36,271 bases of DNA, from assembly GCA_013286385.1 (NCBI GenBank), contig JABDFU010000018.1:1-36271 (forward strand), written 5' to 3'. Source of the stretch: Bacteroidota bacterium (GTDB lineage Bacteria; Bacteroidota; Bacteroidia; JABDFU01). Numbering within the stretch: the first letter of the stretch is position 1; each line of letters opens with the position of its first letter. This document shows, one piece after another, positions 24,845-33,438 of this stretch. The notes beneath the pieces were generated by a model. The model was not told the DNA's origin and ran no database searches. It was given only the letters and a program-made list of their open reading frames with translations. Made by a program: the position numbers and the translations under genes.

Positions 24845-24879
24845 ATTTAGAACAATATTACTCATATCTATTTGTATTC
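24845..24879 (+). promoter_or_regulatory. Candidate folK promoter
   Basis: TCTATTTG at 24867-24874 differs at one position from TAnnTTTG and ends 5 nt before the folK ATG at 24880. A TTTA at 24846-24849, 17 nt upstream, could be the -33 part. The short distance would make the message leaderless or nearly so. Confidence 0.35.
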
Positions 24880-25365
24880 ATGAAAAAAGCCTACCTTTTA
24901 CTGGGTTCAAATATGGGAAACAAACGCCAGAATTTGCTGGATGCTTTGGTTCACATAGAAAATTACGCCGGAAAGATTCTCAAATGCTCTTCGGTATATG
25001 AATCGGCTCCCTGGGGAAATAGTGGTCAGGCTGCTTTTTTTAATCAGGCTGTTCTGATCGAAACCTTGCTTGAGCCCGCTCATTTGCTTCCTGAATTGCT
25101 TGCTATCGAACGTCTTATGGGCAGAAAACGAAATCCCGAAGAACAATTTATGCCCCGGATGATAGATATTGATATCCTGTTTTACAATGACCAGCAATTG
25201 CAGACCGAATCCCTTACCATACCTCACCCCCGCTTTCACGAGCGCAATTTTGCCCTTCAGCCCATGCTCGAACTGGCCCCTGAGCATGTTCACCCCGTCA
25301 GCGGCATAAAAATCAGCGAGTTGTCTAAAATTTGCCGGGATACCCTTCAGGTGGTTAAATTGTGA
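24880..25365 (+). CDS. folK: 2-amino-4-hydroxy-6-hydroxymethyldihydropteridine diphosphokinase
   Basis: HPPK, 161 residues, transfers pyrophosphate from ATP to the pterin in folate synthesis. Conserved parts are AYLLLGSNMGNKRQNL at the N-terminus, the SSVYESAPWG segment, NQAVLIET, the metal- and ATP-binding RMIDIDILFYND, and the PHPRFHERNFALQPMLELAP block. The frame is open upstream to 24802 across the sppA start, but ATG 24880 matches the family N-terminus exactly. No other folate gene is adjacent. Confidence 0.95.
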   Translation: MKKAYLLLGSNMGNKRQNLLDALVHIENYAGKILKCSSVYESAPWGNSGQAAFFNQAVLIETLLEPAHLLPELLAIERLMGRKRNPEEQFMPRMIDIDILFYNDQQLQTESLTIPHPRFHERNFALQPMLELAPEHVHPVSGIKISELSKICRDTLQVVKL

Positions 25366-25370
25366 AAAGC

Positions 25371-25401
25371 TTTCATATTTTAAAAAAATAGTTACTTTTG
25401 C
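25371..25401 (+). promoter_or_regulatory. Promoter of the TPR/OmpA-like lipoprotein gene
   Basis: TACTTTTG at 25393-25400 is an exact -7 box, followed by C. TTTC at 25371-25374, 18 nt upstream, is a near match to the TTTG -33 element. Transcription would start about 52 nt before the ATG at 25458, leaving an AT-rich leader. Confidence 0.55.
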
Positions 25402-25457
25402 ACCTGTTCTAACAAAATTCTAATATTTGGTTGAATTTTAATTTAAAAACACTACGG

Positions 25458-27188
25458 ATGAAAAATAGCAGTTTACACCTTCTTGGATTAGCAGTTTTTG
25501 CAGCAATTGGTTTTTCGGCCTGCGATGGATTGGGCAAAATGGTGAAAAAAGCCAATACGGTGACGTATACCGTTACTCCCAATCCTATACAGATGAACGG
25601 AGATACTGTATCTGTCACTATAGCAGGTAAATACCCTGAAAAGTACTTTGCCAAAAAGGCTGTTCTGACACTTACCCCAAGCATTAAATATGCAGGCGGT
25701 GAGAAAACCCTGAAACCGGTTACTGTTGTGGGCGAAAAGGCTGAAGGAACAGGTACGAAAATTACCAATGCTTCCGGCGGAAGTTTTTCTTATTCAGACC
25801 GCGTAGCTTATGAAAAGGGCATGGAGAACGCGACTGTTGAACTTAAAATTTCGGGTGCTGTCAAAAAGAAGACCAAGGATTTCCCTCCCGTTAAAATTGC
25901 AGACGGAACCATTGTTACTTCTTTGCTTGTGAAGAGCGATGAAAAATCGATTATGGGCAAGGATGCGTTTTCGAAAACCAAACCTATTTCTGCAAATTCG
26001 GTTATTTATTATACCATTAGTTCGGATGTGGTGCGTCCAGGTGAAATGAACAGCAAGGAGATGAAGGAATTCAAGGAATTTGTTGAAACTGAACTTGCCA
26101 AAGGCGCTGATCTGAAAAATATCAGCATCAGCGCTTATGCTTCTCCGGACGGAGAACAGGCTAAAAACACCAATCTGGCCAACGATCGCGCAACAACTGC
26201 TTCAAAGGCGCTGATGACACTGTTTAAAGAAAAGAAAACCAAGCTGGAAGCCGCTGAGAAAGAAGATTTTTATACTAAAGTGGGAAAAGGCGAAGACTGG
26301 GATGGTTTCAAGAGCATGATGGAAGCATCGAGTATAAAAGACAAGGATCTTATCCTTCGCGTTTTGGGTATGTATCCTGACCTGGATCAACGAGAAAAAG
26401 AAATCCGTAATGTTTCGAAATCTTTTCAGGAAGTGGAAGACATTCTGCCAAAATTGAGAAGGTCGATGATTACCCTTAGTGGTGAGGAAAAGAGCAGGTC
26501 GGATGACCAAATCATGCAGATGGTGAACACCACTCCGGACAGTCTTTCTGTTGAGGAACTTATTTATGCGGGCGCCAATCTTACCAAGGACATGAATCTG
26601 AGACTGACGATTTACAAAGCAGCTGAGCGCAGGTATCCCAGCGATTGGAGAGGCCCTAATAATGCAGGTTGTATATTGCTGATGCAAAATAAAATGAACG
26701 ATGCGGAAGCTGAATTCAGCAAGGCTGCAACAGCGGATGCCAGGAATACAACTGTAAAGAACAACCAGGGTATCATTGCCCGCTGGAAGGGCGATCGTAA
26801 GAAAGCTTCGGATTTGTACAAGGCTGCAGCAGGTGCAGGACCTGAAGTGAACTACAATCTTGGTATCATCGATATCATGAATGGAAATTATGCTTCTGCT
26901 GTTTCGAATTTCGGTTCATACAATACGTTTAATATGGCTCTTGGAAAAGTGCTGAACGGAAGTCCTGATGCAGGCGCACAGGTCATTGACGCTTCGGATG
27001 ATAAGGATTCTGCACTTGGGTTTTACCTGAAAGCAGTAATCGGAGCCCGCACCGGAAAGAATGACATGGTTATCAATAACCTGAAAACTGCCATCAGCAA
27101 GGATGCTTCTTATTCAGAGAAGGCCAAGAATGATGCTGAGTTCATTAAGTTAAGAGACGATGCAGGGTTTAAGGCGCTTTTCAACTAA
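25458..27188 (+). CDS. Lipoprotein with OmpA-like and TPR regions
   Basis: 576 residues. A lipoprotein signal ends at C22 (AAIGFSAC), so the protein should be anchored in the envelope. A beta-rich region follows. Residues about 180-260 look OmpA-like: ISISAYASPDGEQAKN, then NLANDRATTASKAL, as in peptidoglycan-binding or fimbria-related Bacteroidota proteins. Residues about 375-520 are Ala-rich helical pairs of TPR type (NNAGCILLMQNKMNDAEAEF; GIIARWKGDRKKASDLYKAA). A structural or scaffolding role at the cell wall is plausible. An in-frame ATG at 25431 precedes the chosen start, but the signal peptide begins at 25458. It overlaps the end of the opposing methyltransferase gene by 8 nt. Confidence 0.75.
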   Translation: MKNSSLHLLGLAVFAAIGFSACDGLGKMVKKANTVTYTVTPNPIQMNGDTVSVTIAGKYPEKYFAKKAVLTLTPSIKYAGGEKTLKPVTVVGEKAEGTGTKITNASGGSFSYSDRVAYEKGMENATVELKISGAVKKKTKDFPPVKIADGTIVTSLLVKSDEKSIMGKDAFSKTKPISANSVIYYTISSDVVRPGEMNSKEMKEFKEFVETELAKGADLKNISISAYASPDGEQAKNTNLANDRATTASKALMTLFKEKKTKLEAAEKEDFYTKVGKGEDWDGFKSMMEASSIKDKDLILRVLGMYPDLDQREKEIRNVSKSFQEVEDILPKLRRSMITLSGEEKSRSDDQIMQMVNTTPDSLSVEELIYAGANLTKDMNLRLTIYKAAERRYPSDWRGPNNAGCILLMQNKMNDAEAEFSKAATADARNTTVKNNQGIIARWKGDRKKASDLYKAAAGAGPEVNYNLGIIDIMNGNYASAVSNFGSYNTFNMALGKVLNGSPDAGAQVIDASDDKDSALGFYLKAVIGARTGKNDMVINNLKTAISKDASYSEKAKNDAEFIKLRDDAGFKALFN

Positions 27189-27714
27189 TGGCTAACTTTT
27201 TGAAAATCTCCCAAATGACAATCCCCGCACTTACGGCAATGTTCAATGAATGTTTGGTTCCTGCCTGAGGGATTTCGATTACCCCGTCGCAGGCATCGAT
27301 AACCTTCTGATCGACCCCTTTTACTTCGTGTCCGAATACCAAAGCAATTTTTGAATCAGTACCGGGATTGAACTGGTTAAGCGGAACGGAGTTTACGGCC
27401 TGTTCGATTGCATAAATCTGATAGCCGTCTTGTTTCAGCTGTTGGATGGCTTCCAGGGTTGTTTTGAAATGCGTCCAGTTTACGGTCTGGCTGGAGCCCA
27501 GCGCTGTCTTGAGAATTTCTTTGTTGGGCGGGGTACCTGTAATGCCGCAAAGATAGAGCGCTTCAATCAGAAAGGCGTCTGAGGTACGGAAGACCGATCC
27601 TACGTTGTGCAGACTTCTGACATTGTCCAAAACCACTATTAAAGGGGTTTTGGCTGATTGCCTGAATTGCTCTACTGTTTTACGACCCAGTTCTTCATTT
27701 AGCAGCTTGCGCAT
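27181..27714 (-). CDS. SpoU/TrmH-family RNA 2'-O-methyltransferase
   Basis: 177 residues with a SPOUT (trefoil-knot) fold. The three family motifs are present: LDNVRSLHNVGSVFRTSDAF (motif 1, with the catalytic Asn and Arg), ALVFGHEVKGVDQKVID (motif 2) and IEIPQAGTKHSLNIAVSAGI (motif 3, SAM binding). It lacks an added RNA-binding domain, as in small TrmH-like enzymes acting on tRNA or rRNA. The substrate cannot be set. The frame stays open far upstream over mutS, but the ATG at 27714 matches the family start. GATATTTG, a one-mismatch -7 box, ends 4 nt before it. Confidence 0.9.
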   Translation of the reverse strand: MRKLLNEELGRKTVEQFRQSAKTPLIVVLDNVRSLHNVGSVFRTSDAFLIEALYLCGITGTPPNKEILKTALGSSQTVNWTHFKTTLEAIQQLKQDGYQIYAIEQAVNSVPLNQFNPGTDSKIALVFGHEVKGVDQKVIDACDGVIEIPQAGTKHSLNIAVSAGIVIWEIFKKLAIS

Positions 27715-27786
27715 GGCACAAATATCCTCAAATTCTGTTAAAAACTTTACATTAATCGAACTACCTGTATTCGTACATTTAAAACA
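27715..27786. promoter_or_regulatory. Divergent promoter region, trmH-like / mutS
   Basis: The 72-nt gap has GATATTTG on the minus strand (27726 to 27719), 4 nt from the methyltransferase ATG. On the plus strand TACATTTA (27774-27781) lies 5 nt before the mutS TTG. Each is one mismatch from TAnnTTTG. No strong -33 element is apparent. Confidence 0.4.
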
Positions 27787-30498
27787 TTGAAAAATTCTGA
27801 TAAAACAGCAGGCGGTGCGGAACTGGCCAGGAAGACGACGGCAATTGCGGAAACCCCTTTGATGAAGCAGTACAATGTCATCAAGCAGAAGTTCCCCGAT
27901 GCGTTGCTGCTTTTCAGGGTGGGGGATTTTTACGAGACCTTTGGTGCCGATGCGATAAAAGCATCGGCGATACTGGGGATCGTGCTCACCCGCCGCGCCA
28001 ACGGCGCGGCGACGTTTATCGAACTGGCAGGCTTTCCGCATCATTCCCTGGACACGTATCTTCCCAAGCTGGTGAGGTCGGGACAGCGGGTGGCGATCTG
28101 CGATCAGTTGGAGGATCCTAAATTGACCAAGACCATTGTCAAACGGGGTGTTACCGAATTGGTAACTCCGGGTGTCTCCTACAACGATAAGGTTCTGGAC
28201 CACAAGGCCAATACTTTTCTGGCGAGTGTTGTGTTCGGACCTTTCCCGAATCCTTCTGGAAATCAGGCGGGCGTTTCTTTTCTGGATGTGTCAACGGGCG
28301 AGTTTTTGCTCGCCCAGGGGACTGTGGATTATATCGATCAGCTGCTTCAGAGTTTTAAACCTGGGGAGGTGCTTTATCCGAAGAACCACAAGAAACATTT
28401 TCTTGAAAGTTTCGGCAGTCAATTGTATTCCTACGGACTTGAAGACTGGGCTTTCACCGCGGATTTCGGAAAAGAATCGTTGCAGAAACATTTCGGCAGC
28501 AGTTCGCTGAAGGGATTTGGAATTGAACAGCTCGATCTGGGTATTGCTGCATCAGGAGCGGTTTTGCATTACCTGGCAGAAACCCAGCATGATAAGGTAA
28601 AACACATTAGTGCGATTGCGAGGATAGAGGAAGAAAAATACGTATGGCTGGATAAATTTACGGTGCGAAATCTCGAACTGTTCGGTTCGGGAAACGAAAA
28701 TGCAAGGACGCTTTTAAGCATTATGGATCAGACCGTTTCTCCCATGGGGTCCCGTATGCTTAAAAGGTGGATGGCTTTGCCTTTAAAGGATAAAGGTCCG
28801 ATTGAAGAAAGGCACGAAGCAGTGGATTATTTTTTAAAGAACGCGGAAGCTGTCGGGCAAATCAGCGAGCAGATGAAGCTGATGGGTGACCTGGAGCGTA
28901 TCATTTCTAAAGTCGCAACAGCGCGTATTTCTCCCAAGGAAACGGTTCAGTTGAAACGGGCACTTTCGGCTGTTCAACCTGTAAAAGAGCTGCTGAAGGG
29001 TTCTGAAAATGAGGTTTTGAACCGCATTTCTGAGCAACTGGATTCCTGCCTCACCGTGATTGACAAAATCGAAAAGCAGCTGAAGCCCGATCCTCCTTTT
29101 ATGGTCAATAAAGGAAATGTGATCGCTGAAGGAGTCGATCCTGAACTGGATGAACTAAGAAAAATTGCCTATTCGGGAAAGGATTATCTGTTGCAGATAC
29201 AACAACGCGAATCAGAGCGCACCGGTATTCCTTCTTTAAAAATTGCATTTAACAATGTGTTCGGATATTATCTGGAAGTAACCCATACGCACAAAGACAA
29301 GGTTCCTGCAGACTGGATGCGTAAGCAGACCCTTACCAGTGCAGAACGCTACATTACCGAAGAACTGAAGCAATACGAAGAAAAAATTCTGGGCGCAGAA
29401 GAAAAAATTCTGGCCCTGGAGACACGGCTTTTCAATGAGCTGATCATCGCCCTGTCGGACTACATTCAACCTGTTCAGAAAAATGCCTCCCTGCTTGCTC
29501 AGGTTGACTGTTTTTTGTCGTTTTCATCGACTGCCCTGAAAAATAATTATGTCAGGCCTCGTGTCAATGACACAAAAGTAATTGATATCAAAGACGGCAG
29601 GCATCCGGTAATCGAAAAACAACTTTCACCCGGCGAAGAATACATTGCCAACGATATTTACCTCGATAACGAAACCCAGCAGATCATCATCATCACGGGT
29701 CCCAATATGTCGGGTAAATCGGCCCTGCTCCGGCAAACTGCTTTGATTGTATTGATGGCGCAGATGGGAAGTTTTGTACCGGCGAAACATGCGAATATAG
29801 GTTTGGTTGACAAACTCTTTACCCGGGTGGGCGCTTCGGATAATATTTCTGCCGGCGAATCGACCTTCATGGTGGAAATGAATGAGACGGCCAGCATACT
29901 CAACAATGTTTCAGATCGTAGCCTTATTCTACTGGATGAGATAGGCAGGGGCACCAGCACTTACGACGGCATTTCCATAGCCTGGGCGATTGTGGAATTT
30001 TTGCATGAACATCCCAAAGCCAGGGCCAAAACCTTGTTTGCAACCCATTACCATGAACTGAACGATCTCGAAGGCTCCTTCAAACGGGTGAAAAACTTTA
30101 ACGTGTCCATCAAGGAGCTTGATAACCGTGTTCTGTTTATGCGCAAACTGGTGCCCGGAGGAAGTGAACACAGTTTCGGTATTCACGTTGCACAGATGGC
30201 AGGAATGCCCAGAAGGGTGGTGGAGAGGGCCAAGGAGATTCTGGTCCAGCTGGAGAAGAGATCGAAATCAGAAGAGGGTGGCTCTGCGTCAGATGAGGTT
30301 AACTCTGCCGGGAAAAAACGGGTTTCGGCGCAGGGAATTCAAGGTTTGAATGAAGGGCAACTGAGTTTCATTCAGCTGAATGATCCGGTTCTGGAGCAGA
30401 TCAAAGACGATATTCTGAATACCGACATCAACAACCTTACTCCGGTGGAGGCGTTAATGAAGCTGAATGCGATTTCGAAATTGCTGAACAAAACCTGA
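27787..30498 (+). CDS. mutS: DNA mismatch repair protein MutS
   Basis: 903 residues. MutS finds mismatches and starts repair with MutL. The mismatch-reading F48-Y-E50 is in GDFYETFG at the N-terminus. The ABC-type ATPase has Walker A GPNMSGKS at 638-645, the Walker B segment [16 protein letters not shown] and the ATHYHEL loop. The C-terminal helices are followed by a short dimer tail ending [15 protein letters not shown]. The start is TTG at 27787: no in-frame ATG lies between the upstream stop at 27739 and codon 26, and starting at M26 would remove the conserved TPL before MKQY. It converges on uvrC, with only 5 nt between stops. Confidence 0.96.
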   Translation: MKNSDKTAGGAELARKTTAIAETPLMKQYNVIKQKFPDALLLFRVGDFYETFGADAIKASAILGIVLTRRANGAATFIELAGFPHHSLDTYLPKLVRSGQRVAICDQLEDPKLTKTIVKRGVTELVTPGVSYNDKVLDHKANTFLASVVFGPFPNPSGNQAGVSFLDVSTGEFLLAQGTVDYIDQLLQSFKPGEVLYPKNHKKHFLESFGSQLYSYGLEDWAFTADFGKESLQKHFGSSSLKGFGIEQLDLGIAASGAVLHYLAETQHDKVKHISAIARIEEEKYVWLDKFTVRNLELFGSGNENARTLLSIMDQTVSPMGSRMLKRWMALPLKDKGPIEERHEAVDYFLKNAEAVGQISEQMKLMGDLERIISKVATARISPKETVQLKRALSAVQPVKELLKGSENEVLNRISEQLDSCLTVIDKIEKQLKPDPPFMVNKGNVIAEGVDPELDELRKIAYSGKDYLLQIQQRESERTGIPSLKIAFNNVFGYYLEVTHTHKDKVPADWMRKQTLTSAERYITEELKQYEEKILGAEEKILALETRLFNELIIALSDYIQPVQKNASLLAQVDCFLSFSSTALKNNYVRPRVNDTKVIDIKDGRHPVIEKQLSPGEEYIANDIYLDNETQQIIIITGPNMSGKSALLRQTALIVLMAQMGSFVPAKHANIGLVDKLFTRVGASDNISAGESTFMVEMNETASILNNVSDRSLILLDEIGRGTSTYDGISIAWAIVEFLHEHPKARAKTLFATHYHELNDLEGSFKRVKNFNVSIKELDNRVLFMRKLVPGGSEHSFGIHVAQMAGMPRRVVERAKEILVQLEKRSKSEEGGSASDEVNSAGKKRVSAQGIQGLNEGQLSFIQLNDPVLEQIKDDILNTDINNLTPVEALMKLNAISKLLNKT

Positions 30499-30503
30499 GT
30501 TTT

Positions 30504-31580
30504 TTATTTTTGTTTGATGTTACAGTACTTGTCGATCAGGTCATTTGCCAGGTCATTGCCCAGACTATCAGCCGAAACCAGATCGGCACAGGCTCCTTTT
30601 TTATCTCCCATGGCAAAGTGGACAGCCGCCCGGTTTATGTAAGCGGCTGAGAAGCTGGGTTTTAGTTTGATGGCTTTATCCAGATCTTCTATAGCTCCCC
30701 GGTAGTCTTTCAGTCCGCTTTTTGCGGTGCCCCTGAAATTGTAAATTTTCGGATTGTTAGCATCCGTACTGAGGGCTTTGTTGCAATCCTCAACCGCTCC
30801 TTTGTTGTCGCGGAGATTGATTCGTGTTGCGGCCCGGTTGGTATATACTTCGGGATCCTTGTCGTTCATTTCGACCGCTTTGTTGTAGTCTTCGAGGGCT
30901 GATTTAAAATCCTGAATCTGGAATTCGGTATTCCCGCGGAATTTAAAAAGTTCGTAGTGGGTACTGTCGAGGTGAATTGCTTTGGAAAAATCGATCATCG
31001 CCATCTGGTAGTCTCCAATGTCATTATGGGATTTGGCCCTGTAAATCCAGGCTTCCGCACAGGAAGGTTTTATGTCGAGGGCCACATTGAAATCATCAAT
31101 GGCTTCCTTGTGTTTTTTCATTTTGTTTTTGATGATTCCTCGTTGTACCAGCGCTTCAAGATTTTCACCATTGAGGCTGAGGGCTTTGTCGAGATCGGCG
31201 AGCGCCGATTTGAAATCGCCACCGGCGGCTTCAATGAGCCCTTTTTTACTGAAGGCCAGTGAGAAGTCAGGTTTTACTTTTATGGCCATGGCCAGGTCTT
31301 CAAGGGCACTTTTGTTTTGCCCGAGCAGGTAACGGTCTGTGGCTTTGTAAAGCCAGGCATTGGCGTTTTCGGTATTGGCCTTGGTGGCCTTACTGTAGTA
31401 TTTGATGGCTTCTTTGTAATTTTTCAGACTGTCCTGATGTATGCCTTCGGTGGTATTTGCATCTATGGCCAGACTGTCGGTTTGGGCAAGGGCCTTGCTA
31501 ATTGTCAGAAAGAAAAAAAGAAAAGAAAAAAGTAGTCGCGCCAGGTGCGAAAGAATCTGCTGAGCCTTGGATGGCCCCAC
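30504..31580 (-). CDS. TPR-repeat exported protein, possible separate product
   Basis: Proposed internal gene within the uvrC frame. From GTG at 31580-31578 (codon 585 of the long frame) it would give 358 residues. The N-terminus would be a polar segment (GPSKAQQILSHLAR), a hydrophobic core (LLFSFLFFFLTI) and a signal peptidase site (SKALA/Q). The mature part has about nine TPR units of 34 residues, for example EAIKYYSKATKAN, SALADLDKALSLNG, EAIDDFNVALDIKP, MAMIDFSKAIHLD and GAIEDLDKAIKLKP. TPR arrays bind other proteins, and exported ones are common in Bacteroidota envelopes. No ATG or TTG lies near the signal peptide in this frame, so the start is uncertain. Confidence 0.55.
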   Translation of the reverse strand: MGPSKAQQILSHLARLLFSFLFFFLTISKALAQTDSLAIDANTTEGIHQDSLKNYKEAIKYYSKATKANTENANAWLYKATDRYLLGQNKSALEDLAMAIKVKPDFSLAFSKKGLIEAAGGDFKSALADLDKALSLNGENLEALVQRGIIKNKMKKHKEAIDDFNVALDIKPSCAEAWIYRAKSHNDIGDYQMAMIDFSKAIHLDSTHYELFKFRGNTEFQIQDFKSALEDYNKAVEMNDKDPEVYTNRAATRINLRDNKGAVEDCNKALSTDANNPKIYNFRGTAKSGLKDYRGAIEDLDKAIKLKPSFSAAYINRAAVHFAMGDKKGACADLVSADSLGNDLANDLIDKYCNIKQK

Positions 31581-33332
31581 AACCTCGCTGATTTCTTCGA
31601 GGGTTTTGCTTTTGATCTGTTTGACGGATTTGAATTTTTCGAGCAGCTTTCGGGCTGTCAGATCGCTTACTCCGGGGATTTCGGTAAGTTCGGTTTTAAT
31701 GGTTCCCTTCTCCCTTTTTTTACGGTGATGTGTTATGCCGAAACGGTGCGCCTCATCCCTGATCTGCTGGATTATTCTGAGGGTTTCTGATTTTTTATCG
31801 AGGTAAAGCGGCAGGGAATCGCCCGGGTAATAGATTTCTTCGAGTTTTTTGGCGATGCCGATAATGCCGACTTTGCCGGTCAGCCCTAGGTTTTCGAGGC
31901 TCTTCAGGGCTGAACTCAATTGCCCTTTTCCTCCGTCTATTACGATCAGATCGGGCAGTGGAAGGTTGCCTTCGAGAACCCGTTTGTACCTTCGGTAGAT
32001 CACCTCTTCCATGGAGGCAAAATCATCAGGCCCTTCGACTGTTTTAATGTTGAAGTGACGGTATTGTTTTTTGGCAGGTTTGCCATCTATAAATACGGTC
32101 ATCGCGGCGACCGGATAGCTGCCCTGAATATTCGAGTTGTCAAAACATTCGATCAGACGGGGTTCGCTTTTAAGGCGCAGATCCTTCATCATCTGTTGCA
32201 TGATTCGTCTGGTATGTCTTTCAGGATCAACAAGAGACTGCTGTCTTTCTTTTTCTTTGCGGTAATAGCCTACATTCTTTTCGGACAGTTCGAGCAGATG
32301 GCGTTTGTCGCCCCGCTGGGGAACGGTGTACTGGGCTCCGCCGAACTGAAGTTCGGGTGCAAACGGAACAATGATTTCTTTTGCGTTGCTATCGAAGCGG
32401 GACCGAAGTTCTGCGATAGCCAGGGTAAGCAATTCTTCGGGTGTTTCTTCGAGTTTCTTTTTGAGCTCGATGGTGTGGCCCTGAATGATGGCTCCGTTGA
32501 TTACTCTCAGGTAGTTTACGTAAGCGGTTTTTTCATCGCTTACGATGGAAAACACATCGGCATTTTCTATGTCAGGACTGACCACTGTCGATTTACTTTG
32601 GTAGTTCAGGAGCAGGCCGATCTTTTCTTTGATCAGCTGCGCTTTTTCGAATTCGGTTTTTTCTGAATACGAAAGCATAAGGGATTTCATTTCTTTAATG
32701 ACCGAAGAAATATTTCCTTTAATGATGTTTTTTATGAGCGCAATGTTCGCATTGTATTCTTCTTCGGATTGGAGATTCTCACAGGGGCCCTTGCAATTGC
32801 CGATATGGTATTCGAGGCAGATTTTGAATTTCTTCTTTTCGATATTTTCTGCGCTCAGGTTGAAGTTGCAATTACGCAAGGGGTACAGTTTATGCACGAG
32901 ATCGAGAAGGATGTGCATGGTGCGGCCGCTGGCGTAAGGGCCAAAATAAGCGGAGCCGTCTTTAACAAACGTACGGGTGGAAAAAACACGGGGAAAGCGT
33001 TCGTTTTTAATGCATATCCAGGGATAGGTTTTATCGTCTTTGAGCAGAACATTGTACCTGGGCTGGTGATTTTTAATCAGAGAGTTTTCGAGCAGCAAGG
33101 CATCCAGTTCGGTATCGACGATGATGAATTTAATGTCGCAGATTTTTTTAACCAGTACCGATGTTTTGTTGTTGTCGTGTACATCGCGGTTGAAATAGGA
33201 GCCGACTCTTTTTTTTAAATTTTTAGCTTTCCCGATGTACAGAAGCAGCGCCTGGGCATCATAAAATTGATACACGCCCGGATTATCGGGCAGGGAATTC
33301 AATAGTTCCTGAATTTTTTCAGACTTCTCCAT
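30504..33332 (-). CDS. uvrC: UvrC excinuclease subunit fused in frame to a secreted-type TPR protein
   Basis: One open frame of 942 codons. Residues 1 to about 598 are a complete UvrC: GIY-YIG nuclease (PGVYQFYDAQALLLYIGKAK, about 18-37), a Cys cluster typical of the UvrC Fe-S site (CLEYHIGNCKGPC), UVR domain (about 205-240), the RNase H-like nuclease (ECFDNSNIQGS) and the helix-hairpin-helix (LTEIPGVSDLTARKLLEKF). UvrC makes both incisions in nucleotide excision repair. With no stop, the frame runs into a signal-peptide-like sequence (RLLFSFLFFFLTISKALAQ, about 599-617) and then about nine TPR repeats. A cytoplasmic nuclease joined to an exported domain is implausible as one product. The TPR part could start separately at an in-frame GTG, 31580-31578. 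A sequencing indel in the poly-T tract is another explanation. Confidence 0.85.
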   Translation of the reverse strand: MEKSEKIQELLNSLPDNPGVYQFYDAQALLLYIGKAKNLKKRVGSYFNRDVHDNNKTSVLVKKICDIKFIIVDTELDALLLENSLIKNHQPRYNVLLKDDKTYPWICIKNERFPRVFSTRTFVKDGSAYFGPYASGRTMHILLDLVHKLYPLRNCNFNLSAENIEKKKFKICLEYHIGNCKGPCENLQSEEEYNANIALIKNIIKGNISSVIKEMKSLMLSYSEKTEFEKAQLIKEKIGLLLNYQSKSTVVSPDIENADVFSIVSDEKTAYVNYLRVINGAIIQGHTIELKKKLEETPEELLTLAIAELRSRFDSNAKEIIVPFAPELQFGGAQYTVPQRGDKRHLLELSEKNVGYYRKEKERQQSLVDPERHTRRIMQQMMKDLRLKSEPRLIECFDNSNIQGSYPVAAMTVFIDGKPAKKQYRHFNIKTVEGPDDFASMEEVIYRRYKRVLEGNLPLPDLIVIDGGKGQLSSALKSLENLGLTGKVGIIGIAKKLEEIYYPGDSLPLYLDKKSETLRIIQQIRDEAHRFGITHHRKKREKGTIKTELTEIPGVSDLTARKLLEKFKSVKQIKSKTLEEISEVVGPSKAQQILSHLARLLFSFLFFFLTISKALAQTDSLAIDANTTEGIHQDSLKNYKEAIKYYSKATKANTENANAWLYKATDRYLLGQNKSALEDLAMAIKVKPDFSLAFSKKGLIEAAGGDFKSALADLDKALSLNGENLEALVQRGIIKNKMKKHKEAIDDFNVALDIKPSCAEAWIYRAKSHNDIGDYQMAMIDFSKAIHLDSTHYELFKFRGNTEFQIQDFKSALEDYNKAVEMNDKDPEVYTNRAATRINLRDNKGAVEDCNKALSTDANNPKIYNFRGTAKSGLKDYRGAIEDLDKAIKLKPSFSAAYINRAAVHFAMGDKKGACADLVSADSLGNDLANDLIDKYCNIKQK

Positions 33333-33349
33333 TGTCTATCAAAAGTAAG

Positions 33350-33385
33350 ACAAATTAAAAAGCCGCACCTTATCGGGTGCGGCTT
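33350..33385 (-). terminator. Intrinsic terminator after the porP/sprF-like gene
   Basis: AAGCCGCACC (33360-33369) and GGTGCGGCTT (33376-33385) form a perfect 10-bp stem with a 6-nt loop. On the minus strand the hairpin is followed by TTTTTAATTTG, a proper T-run. It lies 54 nt beyond the stop of the minus-strand gene at 33439 and just before uvrC, so it should separate the two transcripts. Confidence 0.9.
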
Positions 33386-33438
33386 GGTATTTTGTGCCGG
33401 GACTGAATTGTTTTCGGGTTCGTCCGGGCCGAATAGAT

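Noticed and set aside
27181-28203. 340-residue extended methyltransferase
   Set aside because: The extra N-terminal part is the antisense of mutS and has no family similarity; the conserved protein begins at 27714.
30480-30520. Bidirectional terminator between mutS and uvrC
   Set aside because: Only a 5-bp A/T-rich stem (AAAAC/GTTTT) next to T-runs is seen, too weak to support.
31920-32666. 248-codon plus-strand frame over uvrC, and a similar one at 32769-33218
   Set aside because: Both are antisense shadows of the strongly conserved uvrC coding sequence, with low-complexity Phe/Val-rich translations.
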